Counted from the first letter of the stretch, positions 16,069 to 25,516 are shown. The stretch: 53,591 nt of DNA from Acidobacteriota bacterium (GCA_003223325.1 QHYS01000218.1:1-53591); one strand, 5' to 3'. Translations and numbers: made by a program. The notes: a model not told the origin generated them from the letters alone.

Positions 16069-16097
16069 TTGACAAGCGAATAAAAAGCGAATATAAC
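16069..16097 (+). promoter_or_regulatory. Near-consensus promoter of the radical SAM gene
   Basis: TTGACA (16069-16074), 17-base spacer, TATAAC (16092-16097). Only one base departs from consensus, the best promoter in the window. It predicts a leader of about 16 bases. Confidence 0.75.
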
Positions 16098-16119
16098 TGG
16101 CCCATCAGGCGGGCGTGCA

Positions 16120-17223
16120 ATGGCCACTCTTCCCAAGCTTCGTGCTTTCGCGGGCTCCGATGAACCCGCATTGAGCACGAACCAATCCCTGCCTCTATTC
16201 CCCTCATTCCCGGGCCACCGGGACGTCGAGGGCCAGGCTCCGCCGCCACCGGAGCCGGCCGTCGACCGAATTGGCATTGCACGCCTCGCTGCCACTTCTC
16301 CGCTGGCTGACAGCAAGCGGGGCGCGGAATATTTCCTGTTGCCCGCCCGCTCGATCCTGAACCGCTGCGACTCCGACCGGGTCCCCTTCACCTGGACAGT
16401 GAATCCTTACCGGGGCTGTGAATTCGGCTGCAAATACTGCTATGCGCGTTACACGCACGAATATATGGAGCTCGACGGAGGTGAATTCGAGCGCAAGATT
16501 TTTGTCAAGCAAGATGCCCGCGAGATAGCCTTTCGGGAGCTGCGTTCGAGCGCCGTCCGCGGCGAACATATCGCCATTGGCACGGCGACCGATCCCTATC
16601 AGCCGGCCGAACGAGATTTCGGCGTTACACGCGCCATACTCGAGGAGATGGCCGAACTCGAGGGACTCAGCGTCTCGATTACGACAAAATCGGATCAGGT
16701 TCTTCGAGACCTGGATCTTTTGAAACGCGTCCATGAGCGCTCGAGGCTGAGCGTGAACCTGTCGGTCACGACGCCGCGGCGCGGTCTTGCCAGGCTGCTG
16801 GAGCCGAGAGCGCCTCGGCCCGATCTGCGCATTGGGGCAGTTCGCACACTGCGCCAGGCTGGTATCGCCGCGGGGATTCTGGTTATGCCGGTGCTGCCGG
16901 GTCTAACGGATCGCACGGCGGACCTGGAGAATTTGGCGCGCGCGGCGCGCGACAGCGGGGCATGCTGGTTTGCCGCCAATGTCCTCTTCTTAATGCCGGC
17001 TTCGCGCACGCAATTCTTCCCATTTTTGGCGGCAAAATTTCCGCAACTGGCCCGCCAGTATCAGGATTGGTATACGCGATCAGGTTACGCGCCGGAATCC
17101 TACCGTGCTGAGATCGCCGAGCGGTTCGCATCCCTGCGTCGGAAGTATGGCCTGGACACCAGACCGGAAGAGCCCGAGCGGAAATCCGCGCATGCGGAAC
17201 AACAGCTCGCACTCGCACTTTAG
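16120..17223 (+). CDS. Radical SAM protein, spore-photoproduct-lyase-like family
   Basis: 367 aa. The radical SAM cluster motif is C100-x3-C104-x2-C107 (RGCEFGCKYCYAR). Other family features are NPYRGC before the motif, the HIAIGTATDPYQPAE block, SITTKSDQVLRDLDLL, VNLSVTT, and the GILVMPVLPGLTD turn. This matches the broad SPL/Rv2578c-type group, whose members include the spore photoproduct lyase; acidobacteria do not form spores of that kind, so a different substrate, perhaps damaged DNA or a protein, is likely (inference). The N-terminal 75 residues are Pro-rich and variable. It is driven by a strong promoter (16069-16097) and appears monocistronic. Confidence 0.88.
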   Translation: MATLPKLRAFAGSDEPALSTNQSLPLFPSFPGHRDVEGQAPPPPEPAVDRIGIARLAATSPLADSKRGAEYFLLPARSILNRCDSDRVPFTWTVNPYRGCEFGCKYCYARYTHEYMELDGGEFERKIFVKQDAREIAFRELRSSAVRGEHIAIGTATDPYQPAERDFGVTRAILEEMAELEGLSVSITTKSDQVLRDLDLLKRVHERSRLSVNLSVTTPRRGLARLLEPRAPRPDLRIGAVRTLRQAGIAAGILVMPVLPGLTDRTADLENLARAARDSGACWFAANVLFLMPASRTQFFPFLAAKFPQLARQYQDWYTRSGYAPESYRAEIAERFASLRRKYGLDTRPEEPERKSAHAEQQLALAL

Positions 17224-17281
17224 GACTCGCGGCTTTCACGCGGTCTGGGATCTTTTTATGAAGCGTTGAACCGAAATGATC

Positions 17282-17932
17282 CTAAGGGGCAATGATGCGC
17301 GAGGTCTCAGGCCGCAAATCCTGTTGGGGAAATTGGCCGCGCAGAAATTGCAAATAGATTCGGGCGCGAGGACGTCCGTTCGTCCAATTGCGTATGAGCC
17401 GGGCCAGGAAAACAAGCGCATAAAATATCTCGGAATCCTTAAGCGCCGAGAATCCCACGAGCTCGCTTTCCTTTTTCTTGTAGTCGTGGATGAAACTTCC
17501 CAACGCGCTGTACATTCCAGCGGCCGGCTGCATACTGGGCGGCCTCTCGTAATAAATGCCGGAGATGAGCGTGCGATATGTCTCGGCAAGCGCTTTGATT
17601 GCGGTAAGAACGTGTTCGTCAGTCAGGCCACGCTGGTTCGCGGCGAACTGTGAAATGCTGAAAGCCAATCCGGAGAGGAAGCGTTCACGCTCGTAGATCA
17701 GGCCAGAAGAGAATTCCACACCGGGAAAGGGAATGTCGCTTTCAGCAGGCGGCTTGCGATGTTCTTGCTCGTAGCGATGCGCGGCTACCAGGTAAGCGCA
17801 ATCGGGCGGGCAATCGAGTGTGACCTCGCGTTCTCTGCCGCAACAGGGCGCGCAGATTTTCTCGCCCTTCGCCGGGCACAACCGTTCCGGCCGCCGTTTG
17901 GCGCAAATCGCACATGTGCGTCGCTCTGACAT
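17282..17932 (-). CDS. Cys-rich N-terminal zinc-binding-like protein of unknown function
   Basis: 216 aa from ATG 17932 (MSERRTCAICAKRR); an upstream in-frame start at 18010 is less likely. The first 45 residues hold eight Cys: C7xxC10, C19, C27xxC30C31, C41xxxC45, a pattern fit for two zinc sites. The rest is mostly helical (LTDEHVLTAIKALAETYRTL, SEIFYALVFLARLIRNWTNG). No enzyme motif is seen. I do not recognise a named family. It is convergent with the radical SAM gene (58 bases between stops). A role in nucleic acid or protein binding is only a guess. Confidence 0.65.
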   Translation of the reverse strand: MSERRTCAICAKRRPERLCPAKGEKICAPCCGREREVTLDCPPDCAYLVAAHRYEQEHRKPPAESDIPFPGVEFSSGLIYERERFLSGLAFSISQFAANQRGLTDEHVLTAIKALAETYRTLISGIYYERPPSMQPAAGMYSALGSFIHDYKKKESELVGFSALKDSEIFYALVFLARLIRNWTNGRPRARIYLQFLRGQFPQQDLRPETSRIIAP

Positions 17933-18104
17933 GTCTACAGGGACTCGCCGCGAGTCAACGAAAGTTTCAGTATATCTGATGGAAGCGGTTTGAGCCCCAC
18001 GTGGATGCATGGATAGGTCGGCTTCGGGTGACGAGGTTTTGCCACGCAGGGATGGCGGGCGCGGATTACGGCGGTCGCGGCGCAGGAAGAGACGGTTCCA
18101 ATGG

Positions 18105-18818
18105 CTACTTCAGGGATTTTGGATCCGACGTGTTTTTCGGAGAATGTTGATCGAGCAAGGAGATCATCTTTTGCGCCGCGGGAGGTATTGGTACGCCCCC
18201 CTTGCGAACGATATCTATGGCGTCCATCTTTTTGTGATAAACGTTCTCGTTGGCCTTATTGTCCGGGCGCAGCGTGGAGCCTTCGAGCGATACGCCCGCG
18301 AAAAGACCGCGCGCGCGAGAATAAGTCAGCATCTCAGCCCGTAGCGTCACATCGGTCGCTGCCTCCGCATTGCGGCCTTTCGGCCCTGCCGCCGCAGAGG
18401 CGTCCGCGCCAAGCTTGACCTTGCTGGACAAGATGGCATTCGCGCCGCGCGGATTCATTACCAGAATGACGAAATCGGTGGCTTGGCCGCCGAGTTGAAA
18501 CCCGACGCTGCCGCCCTCGAGGGCAATCATCGTTGGAGCTCCCCACTTGCCCGTGAAGTGTTCGCCCGACCGGCAGGTCATAGCCCCGCGCCCGTAATCG
18601 CCTCCGAATACAAATGCGGCTTTGAGCACCGAAGGAATGACGATGACGCATTCGGCCTTATCCAGCAAATCTTGAGGAATATTGTCGGGGATACGGAGAA
18701 TCTCATCAAGGACCATGCCGCAATTCTCCAGACGATCTGTTTCTTTGTTGGCGGCCAGGGAAGCGAGCGGCAAGGCGCTGAGAACAATGGCCAGAAACGC
18801 CGAAAATGCCTTATTCAT
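18105..18818 (-). CDS. Exported SYLF-domain (Ysc84-like) lipid-binding protein
   Basis: 237 aa with a signal peptide (MNKAFSAFLAIVLSALPLASLA, cleaved near AA-N). AGGAGG lies six bases before the ATG. The SYLF domain is complete: AECVIVIPSVLKAAFVFGG, GRGAMTCR, WGAPTMIALEGGSVGFQLGG, TDFVILVMNPRG, KLGADASAAAGPKGRNAEA and YSRARGLFAGVSLEGSTLRP. Eukaryotic members bind phosphoinositides; bacterial ones are periplasmic and of unclear role. Gene stands alone, divergent from the PBP4-type peptidase gene. Confidence 0.92.
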   Translation of the reverse strand: MNKAFSAFLAIVLSALPLASLAANKETDRLENCGMVLDEILRIPDNIPQDLLDKAECVIVIPSVLKAAFVFGGDYGRGAMTCRSGEHFTGKWGAPTMIALEGGSVGFQLGGQATDFVILVMNPRGANAILSSKVKLGADASAAAGPKGRNAEAATDVTLRAEMLTYSRARGLFAGVSLEGSTLRPDNKANENVYHKKMDAIDIVRKGGVPIPPAAQKMISLLDQHSPKNTSDPKSLK

Positions 18819-18951
18819 TTACGATCCTCCTGGGCTTGGCAACCCCATCATAAGCGATTTTCCATGCGCCGGGGCAATTACATGGCGTTCGGAAATTAAC
18901 GCCAGTAGTCGAAGTTAAGTTAGCGGTAGAGCTAAACGTTAGAGACCGGTT

Positions 18952-18981
18952 CTGGCCGGATGGGAGAGCAGGCTCTATAAT
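18952..18981 (+). promoter_or_regulatory. Promoter of the PBP4-type peptidase gene
   Basis: Perfect TATAAT at 18976-18981. The best -35 candidate is CTGGCC (18952-18957, 18-base spacer), which is weak. Transcription would start near 18988, about 40 bases before the ATG at 19027. Confidence 0.45.
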
Positions 18982-19026
18982 CGCGGACAGCCCAGCCGAG
19001 CTTCACGGACGAGGCAACGCAGCGCA

Positions 19027-20721
19027 ATGACCGCTTTACTAACCAGCCGAGAGCCCTTTGTCAAGGCCGGACTCCCTTATTTGCTTCTCAGCTGTTTGCT
19101 TTCCCTCAGCGCGGCAATCGCAGGTTCGCGGTCAGGATCGGCACGTGCGCAGGCTCCCGCAACCGTGGGCAGAGCGCACAGAGCAGGGAGATCGAAAGAA
19201 GGGCGCAGCGATATCGCGCGATTCGGCGAGCGAGTGCAGGCCACGCTGGAATCGATGGGTAATGACAAAGCCTACTGGGGATTGATCATCAATGACGCCG
19301 ACACCGGCGAGGTGCTTTATTCGCTCAATGCCAGCCGCTATTTCATGCCGGCGTCAAACGCCAAACTGTTTACCACGGCGATGGCCCTGGCCACGCTTGG
19401 GCCCGACTTTCATATCCGCACGACCGTGGAGAGCGCTGCGGAACCCGATTCGTCCGGGCATCTGGAAGGAGATCTAGTGTTAGTCGGCAGGGGCGACGCC
19501 AATCTCTCCAGCCGCGTGGTTCCTTTTGCGGAACATGCCGAGCGCAACGGCCCGCCGGAGAAGGCGCTGGCTGATCTGGCGGATCAGGTGGCGGCATCGG
19601 GCGTGAAGGAGATTTCCGGCGATATTGTAGCGGACGACGGCTACTTCGCTCCGGAGCGATATCCACCTGGCTGGGGCATCGACGACGCGGTGTGGAGTTA
19701 TGGCGCGGCGGTATCGGCGCTGGCGATCAACGATAATTTTATCTCCGTTATTCTTCATCCTGGCGCTACCATTGGCGCGCCGCTCATTTACAGCGCAGCG
19801 CCCTGGCCGGGAATCTACGAAATGCACAACGACACGCTGACCACCGCGGCGGGAACCGAACCCAAGCTGCGCCTCGCGCGCGATCCCGATTCGCGGACTT
19901 TTCATCTGACCGGAACGCTGCCCCTGGACGCAGCCGCGCGGGAGCTGCAGCTCGCGGTTACCCAGCCGGCCGAGAACGCGGCCGCAATTCTGATGCAGCT
20001 CCTCGAAGCAAGGGGCGTGCGCGTGGAAGGACGCAGCCGCGCTCGGCATGGCGATCGCAGTGCACTGCCGCAGGCGGACTCGCCTACGCACGTGCTGGCG
20101 GAGCACACTTCCCCGGCGCTGCTGGAAGACGTGCGGCTCACCAATAAGCTGAGCATGAATCTGCACGCGGAGCTCTTGCTGCGCGTGGCGGCCAGGGAAA
20201 GAGCCGGAGCGACGACCATAGATGAGGTGCTGGCGTTCGCCACCGGCTTTTGGCAAAGCGTCGGGATCGCGCCGGACGATGTGCAGTTGAGCGACGGGTC
20301 CGGGCTCTCGCGTGGCGACCTGGTGACGCCGCAAAGCGTGGTGCAATTGCTGACCTATGCGCTGCGGCAGCCGTGGGGAGCTGATTTTGCGGCCACGCTA
20401 CCCGTGGCGGGACAAGACGGCACGCTGGAGACTCGCATGCGCGGTACGGCGGCCGCCGGGCAGGTTCATGCGAAAACAGGCTTGGTGGAGCACGTGAATT
20501 CGCTATCCGGCTACGCCACATCGCGGCGCGGCGCCCATTTGATCTTCTCGATTTTTGGCAACAATACGGGAACGCATGGGCGTGACGCGCTTAACGCGGT
20601 GGATTCGATCTGCGTGGCCATGGTGGAAGAGTTGGCGCCACATAAGCAAACGCGCGCGCCACCTTCAGCGATCAATCGTCGGGCGGCCTCCAACCAAGCA
20701 CAGGGACGAATCTCTCGGTAA
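19027..20721 (+). CDS. dacB: D-alanyl-D-alanine carboxypeptidase/endopeptidase (PBP4 family)
   Basis: 564 aa. Signal peptide in the first ~40 residues, then the class C penicillin-binding fold of peptidase family S13. Active-site motifs: S110-x-x-K113 in MPASNAKLFT, the SxN-type SDGSGLSRGD, and KTG in HAKTGLVEHVNSLSGY. The large insertion between the first and second motifs (DIVADDGYFAPERYPPGW ... RGVRVEGRSRARHGD) is typical of PBP4. It trims or cuts peptide cross-links of peptidoglycan in the periplasm. The next gene (LOG protein) starts 12 bases downstream, so the two are probably co-transcribed with mutS2. A TATAAT box precedes it. Confidence 0.93.
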   Translation: MTALLTSREPFVKAGLPYLLLSCLLSLSAAIAGSRSGSARAQAPATVGRAHRAGRSKEGRSDIARFGERVQATLESMGNDKAYWGLIINDADTGEVLYSLNASRYFMPASNAKLFTTAMALATLGPDFHIRTTVESAAEPDSSGHLEGDLVLVGRGDANLSSRVVPFAEHAERNGPPEKALADLADQVAASGVKEISGDIVADDGYFAPERYPPGWGIDDAVWSYGAAVSALAINDNFISVILHPGATIGAPLIYSAAPWPGIYEMHNDTLTTAAGTEPKLRLARDPDSRTFHLTGTLPLDAAARELQLAVTQPAENAAAILMQLLEARGVRVEGRSRARHGDRSALPQADSPTHVLAEHTSPALLEDVRLTNKLSMNLHAELLLRVAARERAGATTIDEVLAFATGFWQSVGIAPDDVQLSDGSGLSRGDLVTPQSVVQLLTYALRQPWGADFAATLPVAGQDGTLETRMRGTAAAGQVHAKTGLVEHVNSLSGYATSRRGAHLIFSIFGNNTGTHGRDALNAVDSICVAMVEELAPHKQTRAPPSAINRRAASNQAQGRISR

Positions 20722-20733
20722 ATTGATGCCTGC

Positions 20734-21294
20734 ATGGCTTCCGCAAGCACCATCATCACTGTATTCGGCAGTTCACGCCCACGCGCCGGCGAACTGGATT
20801 ATGAAGAGGCGCGCCGGCTAGGAGGAGAGTTGGCGCGGCGCGGCTTTCAGGTCTGTTCGGGCGGATATGCGGGAGTAATGGAGGCAGTGTCGCGTGGGGC
20901 CAAGGAGGCCGGTGGCCATACCATCGCGATTACCTCAACATTTTTTCGCACGAAGACCAACCCATGGGTGGACGAGGAACATGCCGCGAGCAACTGGCAG
21001 GAGCGGCTATTTGAGCTCATTCGTTTCGGCGAAGGCTATGTTGCGTGCAAGGGTGGTACGGGCACTCTCGTGGAATTAGCGGTGGTTTGGGAGATGTTGA
21101 ACAAAGGTGTCATAGCAGGCAAGCCGTTTGTGACTCTGGGCGATTTCTGGGGGCCGATCATCGAGCGCGTGCGCGAAGTGGAGATCAACCACGGCTCGCG
21201 ATGGGGAGAAGCACGGGCGCGGCTGGTCGGGAGCGCGAAGAATCCGGCGGAAGCCGCAGAGTACCTCGCTCAGGCGCTGGCCTTCAAGCGATAA
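20734..21294 (+). CDS. LOG-family protein (TIGR00725-like nucleotide-binding)
   Basis: 186 aa, Rossmann-like fold of the lysine-decarboxylase-like (LOG) superfamily. Visible motifs: ITVFGSSRP at the N-terminus, VCSGGYAGVMEAVSRGA and the phosphate loop GGTGTLVELAVVWEM. Authentic LOG enzymes carry PGGxGTxxE; here it reads KGGTGTLVE, so the Glu is kept and the Pro lost. LOG enzymes release cytokinin base from nucleotides by phosphoribohydrolysis; related bacterial proteins may act on other nucleotides. It lies 12 bases after the peptidase gene and 5 before mutS2. Confidence 0.85.
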   Translation: MASASTIITVFGSSRPRAGELDYEEARRLGGELARRGFQVCSGGYAGVMEAVSRGAKEAGGHTIAITSTFFRTKTNPWVDEEHAASNWQERLFELIRFGEGYVACKGGTGTLVELAVVWEMLNKGVIAGKPFVTLGDFWGPIIERVREVEINHGSRWGEARARLVGSAKNPAEAAEYLAQALAFKR

Positions 21295-21299
21295 TCAAG

Positions 21300-23693
21300 A
21301 TGGGACGTCGCGCCGAAGAGATCCTGGAATTCGATCGGTTGCGTGATTTGCTGCGGGCGCGCACCACTTCAGTGCCGGGCCGCCGCGCGATCGAGGCGCT
21401 CGCATTTCGCACGGACCGCCGCGAACTCGAGCGGGAGTTTGCTGCGATCGCAGAAGCGATCGCTTATCTGCGCTCCGGCGAAGAGCTCGGCTTCGGCTCC
21501 TTGGCGGACCCAGAAGCGTGGCTCGAACGGATGGCTCTGCCAGGCACGATACTCGCGCCAGCGGAGCTACTCGATGCCGCGTCGCTGATCGACACCGTAA
21601 CGTCGCTGCGCGAAATCTTTCGCGACGCATCCGCAAAATTCCCGCTACTCACCGAGCGCGCTCGCGCGCTCACGGATTTGCGTTTTATCGCTGCTGCCAT
21701 CCGTAGGGCCGTTCTGCCCAACGGCGATATCAGCGACGACGCCTCACCAGTTCTGCGGCGCGTTCGCGAAGCTATCGCACGCACGCGAGAAAATCTGCAG
21801 AAGACGCTCGAGCGCATTCTGCGCGCGCGCGGCGGCGAGGGTGGCGACGATTACATTACCCAGCGCAATGAACGCTACGTGATCCCGGTTCGGGCATCGG
21901 AGCGGCGGAACCTCGAGGGGGTGGTCCATGCGGCCAGCGCTACGGGGCAGACGCTTTTCGTCGAGCCGCTGGAAACGATCGAGATCAACAATCGCCTGGT
22001 GCAGCTCAGGGAAGAGGAAGCGGCGGAGATCGCGCGTATTCTGGAAGAGCTCACAGCGAGGCTGGTGGCGGAGCGAGGCCCGCTCACTCACGCCGCCGCG
22101 GCCGTCGCGGCAATGGACGCCCTTTTTGCCCGCGCTAGATTTGCGCGCGAATACGACGGTTGCATTCCCGAATTCACCGCTGAAGTCGTGATCGCGCTCG
22201 ATGCGGCTCGGCACCCCGTGCTGGAAAGCACGCTAAGGCCCCAAGGTCGTTCCGTCGTGCCGCTCAGCTTGTCGGTAGGCAAAGACGATACGGTCCTGGT
22301 CATCAGCGGACCCAATACCGGCGGCAAGACGGTGGCGTTGAAGACGGTGGGGCTTGCGGTGCTGGCGGCGCAATCGGGAATTCCCGTGGCAGCGCAGAAG
22401 GCGCGGTTGGGGATCTTGGATCGCGTGCTGGCGGACATAGGCGACGAACAGTCTATCGCTGCGGATCTCTCGACGTTTTCAGCGCACGTGCTGAATCTGA
22501 AGGCGATCCTGGAAACCCTCACGCCACGTTCGCTCGTGCTGCTGGACGAAATGGGCACGGGAACGGCGCCCGAAGAGGGCGCGGCGCTGGCTGTAGCGCT
22601 GCTGGAGGAATTTCGCACGCGGGGCTGCCTGGTTCTAGCGACCACGCACCACGACCGCCTCAAGAGTTATGCGTCGACCACAGCTGGTGTACTGAATGCC
22701 GCCGTGGAATTCGACGAGGAACATTTGATGCCGACCTACCGGCTGCGCGTGGGCGTGCCGGGAGGATCGAGCGGTATCACCATCGCGCAAAGGCTGGGCC
22801 TGCCGAAAAACATCGTTGCGCGGGCACAGAAACTCATTGCTCCCGAGGCGCACGAGGCTGCCGGTCTGATCGCTTATTTGCATCGCAGCCGCGACGTTCT
22901 CGAGCGAATGCAGCGCGATTTGGCCGAGCAGGGGCAGCAACTGCAAACCGAGCGCCGCCAACTGCGGGAAGAATGGATCGCGCGGCAACGCGCGCGCATT
23001 GCGGAATTGGAGCAGAAATTTGCCGCCACTCTCGAGGAGCACGAACGGCAGATGGCGCGGGCCATCGAGGCGGTAAAGGACCCTGAGTTGCGGGGGCCGC
23101 TCGAGAAGCAGTCCAGGCGAAAATTGTCACAAGCGCGCGCGGAAGCCCGCAGCGAGGCCGATGCGGCCGTTGTTGCGCATCTGTCGGAGTCGCAGGCAGA
23201 CCTGGGCATCGCTGCGAATGCCGCGCGGCCGCCTTCGCTCGAGGAACTGGTGGCAGGCATCCGCGTGCGTGTACGCGGGCTGCCTTCGGCTGTTTTGCTG
23301 CGGCGGCAAGACGGCGCCAGCGCGGAGATTGAGGCCGGGCCCTTGCGGATGAAAATCCCTTTGACGGACATCACCGCAGTGGTGACCGAAGAGGAGAACA
23401 AACGCGGTGCGGGCGTGCGGACCTGCGAGAGTGGGGCGAGACCACCTCGCGCATCAGGCAGTGGCGTCACCGTGCATACGGGTCCGGCGGATCGCGAGAC
23501 GAGCGCAGCGGGCGATGAGATCAACGTGATTGGTTGCACGGTCGAAGAAGCATCGCGGCGGGTGGACAAATTTATCGATGGCGCTGCGCTCGCCGGCAAA
23601 TTCCTTTTGGCACATCCGCTGGTCGAAAGAGTTCATCCCGAGGCACAAGAGCGCGGCGGAACAGCGGTGACGGTGGTGGAGCTGCGAAGCTGA
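21300..23693 (+). CDS. mutS2: Endonuclease MutS2 with a defective Smr domain
   Basis: 797 aa from ATG 21300, five bases after the LOG gene. Core and clamp regions are followed by the ABC-type ATPase: Walker A ISGPNTGGKTVALKT, LADIGDEQSIAADLSTFSAH (Q-loop/signature) and Walker B SLVLLDEMGTGTAPEEG, then H-loop ATTHHDRLK. A coiled coil rich in Gln/Glu/Arg follows (about 540-620). The C-terminal Smr domain starts normally (INVIGCTVEEASRRVDKFID) but jumps from GAALAGK to FLLAHPLVERVHPE. The usual segment with the IIHGxGTG catalytic loop, some 20 residues, is missing without a frame change. ATPase and DNA-clamp functions should remain, but nicking should be lost. MutS2 limits recombination or rescues collided ribosomes in other bacteria. 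Confidence 0.93.
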   Translation: MGRRAEEILEFDRLRDLLRARTTSVPGRRAIEALAFRTDRRELEREFAAIAEAIAYLRSGEELGFGSLADPEAWLERMALPGTILAPAELLDAASLIDTVTSLREIFRDASAKFPLLTERARALTDLRFIAAAIRRAVLPNGDISDDASPVLRRVREAIARTRENLQKTLERILRARGGEGGDDYITQRNERYVIPVRASERRNLEGVVHAASATGQTLFVEPLETIEINNRLVQLREEEAAEIARILEELTARLVAERGPLTHAAAAVAAMDALFARARFAREYDGCIPEFTAEVVIALDAARHPVLESTLRPQGRSVVPLSLSVGKDDTVLVISGPNTGGKTVALKTVGLAVLAAQSGIPVAAQKARLGILDRVLADIGDEQSIAADLSTFSAHVLNLKAILETLTPRSLVLLDEMGTGTAPEEGAALAVALLEEFRTRGCLVLATTHHDRLKSYASTTAGVLNAAVEFDEEHLMPTYRLRVGVPGGSSGITIAQRLGLPKNIVARAQKLIAPEAHEAAGLIAYLHRSRDVLERMQRDLAEQGQQLQTERRQLREEWIARQRARIAELEQKFAATLEEHERQMARAIEAVKDPELRGPLEKQSRRKLSQARAEARSEADAAVVAHLSESQADLGIAANAARPPSLEELVAGIRVRVRGLPSAVLLRRQDGASAEIEAGPLRMKIPLTDITAVVTEEENKRGAGVRTCESGARPPRASGSGVTVHTGPADRETSAAGDEINVIGCTVEEASRRVDKFIDGAALAGKFLLAHPLVERVHPEAQERGGTAVTVVELRS

Positions 23694-23743
23694 TTTATGC
23701 AGCGTGGCCCTTTTTCAGAGTAACGAAGGTCCAAGGCAACAGG

Positions 23744-25516
23744 ATGGCGGAAGCAGGCTCAGTTGCCGATCGCGTCGAGCAGCAGGCGGATATCGTCCGC
23801 GTAGTGGGCGAATATGTGCGGCTGAAGAAAAACGGGCAAAACTTCACGGGACTCTGCCCATTTCACTCCGAAAAAACACCTTCGTTTGCCGTGCATCCGG
23901 TGAAGCAGATCTATCACTGCTTTGGTTGCGGGGCGGGCGGAGACGTCTTCAAATTCGTGATGGAAATGGACAAGTGCGATTTCATGGAGGCGGTGCGCAC
24001 GGTCGCCGATAAATGTGGCATTGCAATCCCGCGATCACGGGAACGCTCGCCGGAAGAGCGGCGCGAACAGCAACAGCGCACCGTGCTCGTCGAGTTGCAT
24101 CGTGAGGCCATGGCATTCTTTGCGAGGCAACTGGAAAGCACTGCGGAAGGCAAAGCCGCACGGGGATACCTCGCCGATCGGGGACTGGATGCCGAAGCGA
24201 TCGCGCGCTTTGGATTGGGTTATGCGCCTTCGGGCGGCGACGCGCTGCTGCGACACCTGAAAACGAAATGTCCCGACAAGCTTGTAGAGCTGGCCGGACT
24301 GGCGAGCCGTGATCCGAGTGGGCGTGTGCACGACCGTTTTCGTAGGCGCATTATGTTCCCGATCTCCAACGAATCCGGCAAAGTGGTCGCATTCGGCGGG
24401 CGGGCGCTCGGGGACGATCTCCCCAAGTACTTGAATTCGCCGGAGACACCGATCTACGTCAAGAGCGGCGTGCTCTATCACCTGGATCATGCCAAGGAGG
24501 CGATTCGGGCGGCCGACGCGACGATTCTCGTCGAAGGCTATATGGATACGATCGCCGTGGCTCGGGTGGGGATCAGCAACGTCGTGGCCAGCTGTGGTAC
24601 GAGCCTCACGGAAATGCAGGTCAAGCTGCTCAGCCGCTTCAGCCGCCGCGTTGTCGTCAATTACGATCCCGACGCGGCCGGGCAGGCGGCGACGGAACGA
24701 TCGCTTTCGATCCTGCTCGAACACAATTGCGACGTGCGCGTTCTGGCGCTGCCCGGTGGTAAGGACCCCGATACGTTTATCCGCACCGAAGGCGGAGCCG
24801 CTTACCGCAAACTGCTCGAAGGCGCACCCGCGTATCTTGATTACCTGATCGGCCGAGCACGTCAACTCGGCGTGGCCAGCGTCGAGCAAAAGCTGCGGGC
24901 GATGAATTTTCTTATGCCCTTCGTGCAGCGGATTCCCAACGCGCTGTTGCGCTCGGAATGGGCGTCCCGCATTGCGCAGCAATTACGGGTGGATGAACCG
25001 GTATTGCGGGAAGCGCTGAGACGAGCCGCGGCAGGACGCCGCAGCGAAGTCAAGACGCAGCCGGGGCTGGTGGGCAGGGCGGCGAAGCCCGCGGAGCGGC
25101 GTCTCGTCCAGATGCTGATGGAGGAGAGCGATTTTCGTGAGCGATTGGGCCGAGAAATCCGTGCCCATCAACTTCATTTGGGATTAGAAACGGAGAGAAT
25201 TCTTGGCGCCCTGCTCGAAGCGTGCGCTGCCGGAACGACGGCAGACGCAGTCAGCGTCGCGCCGAAACTCGAAGAATACGATCGGCGGCTGCTCTTCGAA
25301 ATTGCGTTCGAGAGCGGAGCGGAGGCGAGCTGGGAAGAGGCAGAAAGCTGTCTCGAGGTGCTGCGGCGGCGGAAATCAGAGGAAGAACTGGCTTCTGTGC
25401 AACAGCAGATCGAAGCGTGCGTGGGATCAGGCTCGGGAGGGGATGGAGAGGAATTGCGCGCGCTGCAGGCGCGCAAATTGGAGTTGCGGCGCCGCCTGGC
25501 GAGCACGGCGCCGTGA
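23744..25516 (+). CDS. dnaG: DNA primase DnaG
   Basis: 590 aa from ATG 23744. The zinc-ribbon CHC2 domain is complete (C38-x2-H41 in CPFHSEKTPSF, C59-x2-C62 in YHCFGCGAGGD). The polymerase domain shows RIMFPISNESGKVVAFGGRA, KYLNSPETPIYVKS, and the TOPRIM motifs VEGYMDTIA and NYDPDAAGQAA. The C-terminal part (after about 420) is the helicase-binding region and diverges, as usual. It makes RNA primers at the replication fork. It lies 50 bases after mutS2 and is followed by rpoD, the classic macromolecular-synthesis order without rpsU. Confidence 0.97.
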   Translation: MAEAGSVADRVEQQADIVRVVGEYVRLKKNGQNFTGLCPFHSEKTPSFAVHPVKQIYHCFGCGAGGDVFKFVMEMDKCDFMEAVRTVADKCGIAIPRSRERSPEERREQQQRTVLVELHREAMAFFARQLESTAEGKAARGYLADRGLDAEAIARFGLGYAPSGGDALLRHLKTKCPDKLVELAGLASRDPSGRVHDRFRRRIMFPISNESGKVVAFGGRALGDDLPKYLNSPETPIYVKSGVLYHLDHAKEAIRAADATILVEGYMDTIAVARVGISNVVASCGTSLTEMQVKLLSRFSRRVVVNYDPDAAGQAATERSLSILLEHNCDVRVLALPGGKDPDTFIRTEGGAAYRKLLEGAPAYLDYLIGRARQLGVASVEQKLRAMNFLMPFVQRIPNALLRSEWASRIAQQLRVDEPVLREALRRAAAGRRSEVKTQPGLVGRAAKPAERRLVQMLMEESDFRERLGREIRAHQLHLGLETERILGALLEACAAGTTADAVSVAPKLEEYDRRLLFEIAFESGAEASWEEAESCLEVLRRRKSEEELASVQQQIEACVGSGSGGDGEELRALQARKLELRRRLASTAP

